DNA from: Aristolochia californica
Lineage: Eukaryota > Streptophyta > Magnoliopsida > Piperales > Aristolochiaceae
Length of the DNA: 64,000 nucleotides
Assembly: GCA_029961685.1 (NCBI GenBank)
Contig: JARWKL010000008.1
Location: 9,426,501 to 9,490,500, forward strand
Direction of reading: 5' to 3'
Below, piece after piece: positions 54,991 through 64,000 of this stretch. Every line of letters begins with the position of its first letter. Within the stretch, counting starts at the first letter, position 1. The position numbers and the translations under genes were made by a program. The notes beneath the pieces were generated by a model that was not told the origin of the DNA, searched no databases, and saw nothing but the letters and a program-made list of their open reading frames with translations.

Positions 54991-56555
54991 TGTTGGAAGA
55001 TGAGCTCTAGCCCACACGACCAAGGAAAACCCACATATCTAAAAGTATTATAATTTGGGCCACACGACCAAGGAAGGCCCAAGAGATGGGCCCAAACACA
55101 TAAGAAGTAGGACCCACCATGATTACCACAAGTTGACATCCTTATCACATAAGTTGGAAGATCAAGAAGGACCCACAAAGATAACCACAAGCTGGTTGGA
55201 AGATCAAGCAGGGCTCACAAAGATAACCACGAGTTGGCATCTTTATCTTATGGTCACATCATAGAAAAGTTCTAGTTTGAGTTATGTTTGTCTTCTATTT
55301 ATATTGAATTATTTAATTATGCTCTACTTCGATTATAATAAGTTAATGAAGTCAATGAAGAATTTCTATTTTCCATAAATTCAATATGGTATCAGATCAG
55401 GTTCTGTGAGTTGACTTGGTCAGCCCACAGAGATAATGAGATTTTTCTCTAAACTCTAAACCCTAAGTCTAGGTTCGTAGTTATTTTTTGTAGTCCCTAC
55501 ACTCATAGTTTGTTTTGAATTTTCACCTCTATAATGATATTTTCATATTGCAAATTATATATTTAAGAAAATATATTTGAGTCTAATTTCCAAGGAAAAA
55601 TATTTTTTTTCCAATTGGAGTTATTTACAAAGAGAAATCAATATTTGAATGAGCGAAGGTCAGATTGCAAAAGAGGTTTGAACAACAACAAAAAGCTTAA
55701 CTTCTGAGGTATTTTATTCTATTAAGAATGAGACTTTATATGGATATATATATCAAAAGACAAATCTATAAGTCTATTTTCTTACCTATTCAACGAATTC
55801 TCGATTTGAGTTTTTTACAAGAAAATATCGATCTTGGAAGAGTTAATGGTCATGCTAAAAAAAATGAGAAACAGTACTTAGTTCGGCCAGATGACAGAGA
55901 CTGAAATCTATCAAATTATTTATCTGCTGATAATTATATTTAATGAAGAGAAGTTATACTTAGTTGAAAAGTATTTAAGTCTAGTTTTAGAAGGAGAAAA
56001 TTTCATGTCAATCTAAGGATATATTTGCATTAGAAGAATCAAAGGTTATGCTAGTATTCTGTTGCATTAAAAAATCCAAATTTATGCCCATTGTTTTGTG
56101 TCACTTTTTGAATCGATGTATCAGGAAAATATGTTACTTTTCCCTGGTTTGAGGGCTCCTTTATACATCGCTGTTATTTGGGTTTATTACTATATCTATG
56201 ATATTTGGTTAAAGCTGGGATCACTACCATTACATCCCAGCTTGAGGGGGAGAAGTAGAAGAACTACAAGAAAGAGGTATTTTATTCCATATATTGTGGA
56301 TAATTTTATGTGACCAAAATATTCAAGAAAGGGGGAGCACAAAAAATGAAGCTTCTGCATCTAACAAAAAATATTTATATCGGATTATGATTATTTCATG
56401 GGTCCTTCTACAAGGTTTATTATTTTGGTTCGTGTTATGTTTTATGGAAGATGGTTGTGTTATATTCAACTGCATCTATTATGTCTCTTTGGGAACATTA
56501 TTATTGAAGAAGAGGTGGTCTCGGTATCCTTTCTCATATCATCATTTATTTGACC
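54991..56555 (+). mobile_element. B element copy 2, cut by G7
   Basis: LTR 54991-55386 (tgttggaagatgagctctag ... aaattcaata), primer site tggtatcagatcagg, and a non-coding internal with gctgggatcactaccattac and ttgagggggagaagtag at 56214-56256. The copia-like 3' tail continues to 56555, where the G7 LTR starts. The right LTR is not in the window. Confidence 0.82.
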
Positions 56556-57427
56556 TGTTGAGGACTTAATAGCTAACTGAATCATACAATGGAGGCGCAC
56601 TGAGTTACAGAGTTAATAGCTTTCTATCCATATTGTTTTAAATTCATTTTTTATGCATTAACTAAGTTAAATTACCATAGGGGCAGAAATGTAATATTTA
56701 ACCCTAAAACTAGGGTGGACGTCAAGCCTACTTAGAGGGCAAGGGAATGAGAAAAAAGGCAAGGCTTTAATTAGGTTAAAAAGGGTTTGGAGTTCTCCTT
56801 GGCGAGCTCTAGGGTTTGGAGGTCTACTTGATGAGCTCTAGGTCAAGGTTCCCTCTTGAATCTTAATGTCTTTTGCTCCTATTGTGCGTGGTGTTTTCCA
56901 TTGATCCATACCGAAGAGGAGAGGGAAGTTTCTGCCCCTTTTCCGAGTTCAAATAGAGGCTTCAGCCTCCCCTCCATCACCAACAGCCATAGAGGGACTC
57001 ATTCTCCTTTTCAAGCCAGGGTTGAGGTCTCTCAATCCCCTTATCACGAGCATAAATAGTAATAGTTTATCTCAGCCTCAAGGCCAGCAAGAAGAAGGTC
57101 AGGAACCCCTAATCCTTGATCCAAAGGCTATCCAAGTTAGAGGCTTTTCTGCCCCTAACATGAACAGTAGCCAAGAGGGTTCCAAACCCTCTTTCTGTGA
57201 ACAAAAGGGGAGCCTTTTCTCTCCTGTCCGAGTAGCAGCAGTAAGGGCTCTCTGCCCTTACCCAAAAAAGCAGCATAGTCTCTCAATGGAGGCTGCTTTC
57301 CTCCTTTACGAGATCATGACAAAGAAATACTCTTTCTCCTTCCTTACCGAGAGCAGCTGCTCTCTTACTGTGCTGGATTCACAAATCCCTTGCCAAGTTA
57401 CTTGGTCCATGACTAGGGACAATAACA
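56556..57427 (+). repeat. G7 5' LTR
   Basis: 872 bp, tgttgaggacttaatagc ... actagggacaataaca, followed by acttggtatcagagcagg. The preceding tgacc is the presumed target duplication; its partner is outside the window. Confidence 0.83.
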
Positions 57428-57450
57428 ACTTGGTATCAGAGCAGGGTAAC

Positions 57451-58270
57451 ATGGGGGATACAGCCATCAACGAAGAACCGAAAAACATGATCAAAGGGAT
57501 GCAAGATGAACATGCTAAAGCATGAGAAAAGTGGGAAAAAAATCCTAGCATGAGCTTGCAACTCCAGCGATTCACTAGCATGATATCAAATCTCATGGCA
57601 GAGAGACACTCTATCCCAGACCGAAGGGGGGAGAATCATTTGCACAACCGAAGGGAGGAGCAATTTAATGGGCACACCGCTATCCAGGCACTGCAGAGTG
57701 CAGGTACAATACCCAAGTGCACAAAATTGGATTTTCCTATATTTACTAGGTTAGACGATCCCTTAATTTTGTTGCATATATGTGAGAATTATTTTTCAAA
57801 TCAAGGGACTGCTGAGTTTGACAAGGTGGGACTTGCCGCCTTCCACATGTTAGATGAGGCACAAATTACCAGGTGGAACAAGAAAGATTAGTGCCTGATT
57901 GGGATAAATTTAAAGAGTTATGCACAATTTGATTTGGCCCTCCCACCCACAACAACTCGGGAGATTTGGTCCGGTTGAGACAAATCTTGTCTATTGAACT
58001 ATATCAAAAATAGTTCCTAGAAAAATTGGCTTGCGCTGTCCGGTTGGTATGAGGCAACCAGCAGGTCAACTTATTTACAATAGGCCTCACTGAATTTCTG
58101 AGGTTAGAGGTGTAACTTCATTCACCTTCAGATTTGGCTCAGGAATGAATTTAGCTCCAGCAATGGAACAGCAGCAACGACTTCAGCATCGTAGGCTAGT
58201 TTGGCAAGGGGAATAGAGCACTTCCTCCAATTGGCAAGGGTGATGAAATACTTTTCCTCAAGTGCCACAT
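57451..58270 (+). pseudogene. gag: Ty3/gypsy gag, broken, left part (G7)
   Basis: MGDTAINEEPKNMIKGMQDE, a stop near 57523, then FTSMISNLMAERHSIPDRRG, IPKCTKLDFPIFTRLDDPLI and AAFHMLDEAQ, with several frame changes and stops (RLVPDWDKFKELCTI region near 57885). It continues to the point where the C element is inserted. Confidence 0.83.
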
Positions 58271-58763
58271 TGTTATGCCCCCGATCTAAGACGCGATGAA
58301 GACGATGAATAGGGAGGATTGTTGTGATGTTTTGAGCCTTCGAAGGGAGCTCAACCCTGGATCTCAAAGGGAGAATCCGACCTAGACCTCAGAGGGGAGA
58401 ATCTGACCTGATTAAAACTAATTAATTCAATGCTTGTATTTCTCATTACTCTTACCCCTTAAATAGGGTTGACCCGATTAGGGTTTACAATAAAATATTC
58501 TAAAAATACCCCTATAAATAAAATATTCCAAAAATACCCCTATAAATAAAATATTCCAACAATACCCCTATGGCCTAAAACTGAAATAAAATAAAGTAAA
58601 CTAAAGAAAACACTAAAATAATAATGTTATTGCGTGCATAACATTACACCCCCCTTGGAAGACGAGCTTGTCCTCAAGCTTGGAAGTAGTGTCTGTATGC
58701 CAACGTCTCCGTCGGTGCCGTAGTAGCATCTGCGATAGCTATGACTCCCCCTCTGTTTGCCCA

Positions 58764-58800
<37 letters not shown>

Positions 58801-60186
58801 GGGGCCGGTCCGAGTTAACCTGGGTTGACTCGGTTCAGGAACCTGGTCTGGCGTGCGACTCAGCGGACCGGGCCGATTAAATTTTCCTAAGTTAGGAAAA
58901 TTTAATCGGGACTCATCTTCTTCCTTCAGCAGCTCCCGAACGCTGCGGCCGGAAAATTCTTTCCTCACGGCACCGACGAAGGCTGGCGATGGATGTCTCC
59001 TTCCTCGCTCCTGGCAGTGACGGAGTCGCCTAATTTTTCGGTGGCGAATCGCAGCCTGTCGAGGCTTTGCCGCCTGGATAGTTTTCGAGACAGAGGGCTC
59101 TCAGAAACTTGTGAATCGTCATTGTTCAGCCTCCCGGAACTGAGATCCCTTGAGGAAAAGTCGATTACGACACCGACGAACTATTTTGCTTCGCCGGTAG
59201 CGAAGAGAAGCCCGTTGGGGCTTCGCCGCTGGGAGCATTGCCGAGACAGCGAACCTCTGTTTGTCAGCCCCCCGGAACAGAGACCAGTGAAAATTCCGTC
59301 AGAAATTTCGCCTACGGCGCCGATGGAATTTCCTATTCCCCTCCGATTTTGGATTTTTGGTCACCCTCAAATCCTCCAATGTCGACGATTTCAGAATTTC
59401 CTCTGTTAGGAAATCACCTCCTCGCTGCAACTTCGGTTCGGAGATACGCACGACGTCCATTGGGAAAGGGTGAGCCTCTTCCATTTTTGAAATTCCGGTG
59501 TCTCCGCCGTCTGATGTCTCGGTCGAAATAGTCATTGAAAGATTTTTCTTTTGTAGATTTGGATGGGGTTCCATTCGCCGTCAGTCGTGTTGGTGTGCAT
59601 CGGCTGGGAAACAGGACGCCGTGTTTGATTTTTCCTGGCCATGGTCTGTTTTCTTGTCCAAGACTTCTTCTCAAGAGAATGCCTCTCGATACTCCGTTGA
59701 TAGCCAATACTTCACCCAAGAGGCACGCCATTTCTGTATCTCTTCGGCTGCAATGCCTGCTGCAGCCATTTCTCCAATTTGTCTGTTCATCGCCAACTAT
59801 GGGTCTTCGTGGCCCATCGTGTTCCCGCTCTGATACCAAGATGTTATGCCCCAGATCTAACACGCGATGAAGACGATGAATAGATAGGATTGTTGTGATG
59901 TTTTGAGCATTCGAAGGGACCTCAACCCTGGACCTCAAAGGGAGAATCCGACTTAGACCTTAGAGGGGAGAATCTGATCTGATTACAACTAATTAATTCA
60001 ATGCTTGTATTTCTCATTACTCTTACCTCTTAAATAGGGTTCACCCTGTTAGCGTTTACAATAAAATATTCTAAAAATACCCCTATAAATAAAATATTCC
60101 AAAAATACTCCTATGGACTAAAAATGAAATAAAATATAGTAAATTAAAGAAAACACTAAAATAATAATGTTATTGCGTGCATAACA
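58271..60186 (-). mobile_element. Complete C element: non-autonomous, gypsy-derived, TSD cacat
   Basis: LTRs 58271-58643 and 59842-60186 are inverse copies of the C LTR (tgttatgc.cc.gatcta.. ... tattgcgtgcataaca on the plus strand). Perfect duplication cacat lies at 58266-58270 and 60187-60191. The minus-strand primer site is ctctgataccaag at 59829-59841, and polypurine text ttacaccccccttgg is at 58644-58658. The next bases (gacgagcttgtcctcaagctt) are, on the minus strand, the chromodomain tail LEDKL. The 1.2-kb internal region has no gag or pol. An (AT)n(T)n run lies at 58764-58800. Confidence 0.9.
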
Positions 60187-60191
60187 CACAT

Positions 60192-60574
60192 CCTGCATTA
60201 CCACCACTCATACATAATCCAATTCCTACTCTGGCAGCCGACACACGCTCTAGTAACCCCCCACCTTCGTATATCAAAAAAATTAACTAGTTTTGAGATG
60301 GCGGAATGGAGATCCAAGAATTTTTGCTACAACTGTGATGAACCATACAGGGCAAGCCACCAATGTAAAAGGTTGTTTTGACTTGAAGTGGATGAAATAG
60401 AGGATACAGAAAATAGTGATGATCTTATTGAGGAGGGAACCACATTCTGTCTCTCTGCATGCCATTATTGAGCAGAAATTTTCCAAAACTATGCAAGTCA
60501 AAGCTCTAGTCCTCGATCAGGAACTTGTGGTCTAGTGTGTTTGGGAAGTACACACAATTTTCTTAGCTTGATAG
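60192..60574 (+). pseudogene. Gag zinc knuckle and start of protease (G7, middle part)
   Basis: YIKKIN-like text, MAEWRSKNF, then CYNCDEPYRASHQCKRLF (about 60325-60380), ISLHAI-type text, and HTIFL near the protease active site. The VDSG triad itself is damaged (LVV*CVWEVHT). It ends at the insertion of the B element. Confidence 0.84.
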
Positions 60575-63154
60575 TGTTGAATTTATGGAAAAGAAAAATA
60601 CTTCATTGACTTCATTAACTTCATTAACTTACTATAATCAGAGTACATGAACCTCTATTTATAATAGAGGAAGGTAGTAGAGTCCAATTACAATAAATCT
60701 ACCTTTGTCCCAATTACACCCAAACTCTAACACTTAAAGATAAGTCCTAGCATAATTAAATGACTCAATATAGATAAAAGACAAACCTAACTCAAACTAG
60801 AACTTTTCTAGGACGTGACCATAAGATAAAGATGCCTTTGTGAGTCCTTCTTGATCTTCCAACTTATGTGATAAGGATGCCAACTTATGGTAATCATGGT
60901 GGGTCCTACTTCTTATGTGGTTGGGCTCATCTTGTGGGCCTTCCTTGGTCATGTGGGCTTGGGCATATCTTCCAACACTCCTCCTCAAGCTGGGGGTGAG
61001 AGAACAACATGAACTCCCAACTTGCAAAAAATAATGTATACATATTTTTTTTTTGTATAAAATGGTACATCTTCCAATATGCCTTCATCTTTCAACACTC
61101 CCCCTCATGCTGTTGCGCCCTTCCATGAGGCCCTGCTGGGATAATATTAGTGAGAGTAAAAATCACTCCTAATTGGTAAGACATTGTACCATACTCCAGT
61201 CCTATTGTTGGATGTAGGGTACACTCCGTCTTCTGTAGGTAGTGTGTCTATCGACATTACTCTGAAGTGTCCACCACCGTGTCCCTCTACAGGATAACGA
61301 CTCTCTAGTGGTAGGAGTAATAAAAACCATTACAGGGGGTAGTTGTTTTATTTATGATGGTGTCCCAATCCGAACACCGACTCTCATGGTGTCCCAACCA
61401 CGATTATTTTTGAGAGTCAAATAAATTATGGTATGAGAAAAGGTATTGAGGCCACCTCTTCTTCAATAATAATGTCTCATCCAAAGAGAAATAATACCAA
61501 TAACTGTAATGTAACATGACCATCTTCCAACACATATAACACGAACCAAAATAATAAACCTTGTAGAAGGACCCATGAAATAGTCATAATCCGATAAATA
61601 TTTTTTCTTAGATGCAGAAGCTTCATCTTTTGTGAAGCCCCTTTCTTGAATATTTTGGTAACATAAACTTATCCACAATATATGGAATAAAATACCTCTT
61701 TCTTGTACTTCTTGTACTTCTCCCCCTCAAGCTCGGAGGTAATGGTAGTGATCCCAGCTTGAACAAAATATCATAGATATAGCCATAAGCCCAAATAGCA
61801 GAGATGTATAGATAAGCCCTCAAACCAAGGAGAAGTGATATATTTTCTCTATATATCAACTCAAAAAGTGACGCTAAACAATGGGCATAAATTCGGATTT
61901 TTCAATGCAACAGAATACCAACATGACCTTTAATTCTTCCAATGAGAATATATCTTTAAATATAGATCAGATTGACATGAAATTTTCTTCGTCTGAAACT
62001 AGAATTAAATATATTTCATCCATGTATAAATTCTCTTAATAAAATATAATTTTCAAAAGATAAATAATATGATATATTTCAGTCTCTGTCATTTGGCAGA
62101 ACTAAGTACTGTTTCTCCCTTTTTTTCCAGAATGACCATTGACTCTTCCAAGATCAATATCTCCTTATAAAAAAATCATACTGAGAATTGGTTGAATAGG
62201 TAATAAAATAGACTTACATATATTTCTTTTGATCTAGAATTATCCATATAAATTCTCTTTATTTATGGCATAAAATACCTTGGAATTTGAAGCTTTATGC
62301 TGTTGCTCAAACCTCTTTTGCAATTTGGCCTTTGCTGCTTCAAATATTGATTTCTCTTTGTAGATAACTCAGATAAAAAATTGGTTGAATAGGTAAAAGA
62401 ATATAATTACATATATTTTTTTGGATATATATTTCTCCATATAAAGTCTAGTTCTTGATAACATAAAATACCTCGAAAGTGGAAGTTTGCTCGAACCTTT
62501 TCACAATCTGATCTTCGCTCATTCAAATATATATATATATATGTAGATAAATCTAATTAGAAAAAATAGTTTTTCTTTGGAAATTGGACTCAGATATATT
62601 TTTGTCAATATATAGTTTTAAATATTAAAAGTTCAGTATAGAGGTGAAAAAGTCAAAGCAAACTACACGTGTATGGATTAAAAGAAAATCACTACGAACC
62701 TAGACTTAGGGTTTTGGGTTTACAGAAAAGGATCTCATTATCTCTGTGGGTTGACCAAGTCAAGTCACAGAACCTGCTCTGATATCATGTTGAATTTATG
62801 GAAAACAAAAATACTTCATTGACTTCATTAACTTACTATAATCAAAGTACATGAACCTCTATTTATAATAGAGGAATGTAGTAGAGTCCAATTACAATAA
62901 ATCTACCTTTGTCCCAATTACACCCAAACTCTAACACTTAAAGATATCATAGCATAATTAAATGACTCAATATAGATAAAAGACAAACCTAACTCAAACT
63001 AGAACTTTTCTAGGACATGACCATAAGATAAAGATTCCTTTGTGATTCCTTCTTGATCTTCCAACTTATGTGATAAGGATGCCAAGTTCTTATGTGCTTG
63101 GGGCCATCTTGTGGGCCTTCCTTGGTCATGTGGGCTTGGGCATATCTTCCAAAA
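60575..63154 (-). mobile_element. B element copy 3, two LTRs, non-coding internal
   Basis: LTRs 60575-60977 and 62788-63154 in minus orientation (plus strand: tgttgaatttatggaaaa ... gggcatatcttccaaca). The primer site on the minus strand is tgatatcagagcaggt (62772-62787), and polypurine text ctcctcctcaagctggggg is at 60978-60996. The 1.8-kb internal has only short ORFs with no domain. Flanks gatag and gacaa look like a decayed duplication. G7 protease text is collinear across it. Confidence 0.86.
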
Positions 63155-64000
63155 GACAACAGCTCAGCATCTTCAGTTACAGATCCATCCACACCACCAA
63201 CCATGGTTTCATTGGCTAATGGGGAGCAAGTCCCTAGCTTCTGGATCAGCAAAGCAGTAAAATTTTCAATTGGTACGACTTTATTTCATTCAGAATTTTT
63301 TGTCATACGTTTTGCAGGAGTTGATATGGTGTCAGGCATTAAATGGTTACAATCATTGGGACCCATACTGTGGGACTTCTCTGTTTTAACTATGAACTTT
63401 GTATTGATCAAATGCCAAGTGCTATTATAGGGCAGTCAGGTGGACAAACCCCACCACCTTCATACCATTCACACACAAGACCAACCGGACAGCACTATCA
63501 AAAAACTTCTCGACGAGTTCTCAGACCTCTTCCATGAGGCTTCAAAAGTGCCTCCCTTGAGACACAGTGACCATAGGATCTATTTAAAACCATGTTATGA
63601 TGTGGTGGTAGTTCGGCCGTACCGGTATCCCCACCTACAGAAGGATGAAATCGAGCGACAGAGTTAGGTCATATTACAATAGGGCTTTATTAGCAGCAGT
63701 CACTCCCCTTTCTCTTCACCCATCTTGCTCGTGAAGAAACATAATGGCACATGGAGATTTTGTATCAATTATAGGGAGTTAAATGCTCAGACCGTGAGGG
63801 ATAAGTTCCCTATTCTGGTAGTGGAGGATTTCCTGGATGAAATACATGGTTTGTGGGTCTTCACTAAACTAGATTTATGCTTTGGATATCATCATCTTCG
63901 TATGCACCCCTCCGACATTGAGAAGACGGCCTTTCGCACACATCACGACCATTTTGAGTTTGTGGTCATGCCGTTTGGGTTATCAAATGCACCATCCACT
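63155..64000 (+). pseudogene. Protease end and reverse transcriptase start (G7, right part)
   Basis: VSLANGEQVPSFWISKAVKF and DMVSGIKWLQSLGPILWDFS (protease), [32 protein letters not shown], two stops, [56 protein letters not shown] at the window end. The catalytic FFDD lies beyond the window. Confidence 0.86.

Larger units (their letters stand above)
56556..64000 (+). mobile_element. G7: Ty3/gypsy element with two nested insertions, runs off the window
   Basis: LTR 56556-57427, primer site, gag from 57451, a C element (58271-60186), the zinc-knuckle end of gag (60192-60400), the start of protease, a minus-strand B element (60575-63154), the rest of protease and the first part of reverse transcriptase up to the window end (SNAPST). 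All gypsy pieces lie in one orientation and are collinear. Confidence 0.86.

Overview
This window looks like a retrotransposon-dense intergenic stretch of a flowering-plant nuclear genome. Almost every coding trace belongs to LTR retrotransposons: Ty3/gypsy chromoviruses with a C-terminal chromodomain, Ty1/copia elements, and several non-autonomous families derived from both. The few host-type protein segments (RGF/GOLVEN peptide, FRIGIDA-like, nodulin-like MFS, P4-ATPase, mitochondrial CPN60) are plant proteins. I cannot place the species more closely. Reading frames in the elements are broken by many stops and indels, so most insertions are old. LTR ends, primer binding sites (PBS), polypurine tracts and some target-site duplications (TSDs) are still readable, so the nesting can be worked out. 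I use working family names: G1-G7 (gypsy copies), B and H (copia-derived, little or no coding), C, D and E (gypsy-derived, non-autonomous), F (a further LTR).

Layout. 1-11375: chromovirus G1, split by chromovirus G2 (3567-10629); G2 is itself split by a composite C/D element (6117-7942, TSD tgcca). 11376-13240: a minus-strand B/H-like remnant and unidentified coding-like sequence. 14282-14607 (minus): the one apparently intact host gene, a two-exon RGF/GOLVEN/CLEL peptide precursor with a TATA box. 15241-15670: a 210-bp tandem repeat carrying telomere-like motifs. 17431-25250: an F LTR split by E (17850-25190, minus, TSD gtctc). E carries pieces of three host genes and is split by a gag-only copia element with a minisatellite. 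25593-32477: an H element split by a near full-length copia element (26220-31986). 32478-33944: deleted gypsy G6. 33945-39800: AT-rich sequence with no gene I can support. 40235-44587: gypsy G5, with a D unit inserted exactly at its PBS and a B element inserted in its integrase. 46144-48936: transposon end, solo LTR and a gag-only element with an 82-bp LTR. 50840-53530: H element carrying a CPN60 C-terminus. 54778-56555: a duplicate of the G5-integrase/B junction. 56556-64000: gypsy G7, split by a complete C element (TSD cacat) and a minus-strand B element, running off the window end.

How the parts relate. C, D and E keep the chromodomain tail (LEDKL...GG) next to their polypurine tract, which points to descent from the local chromoviruses and suggests they depended on chromovirus proteins. 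B and H keep a trace of the copia RNase H C-terminus. Two unusual themes stand out: host-gene fragments captured by non-autonomous elements (E and H), and two places where a foreign [internal + LTR] unit sits exactly at a PBS, as if a one-LTR circle had recombined there.
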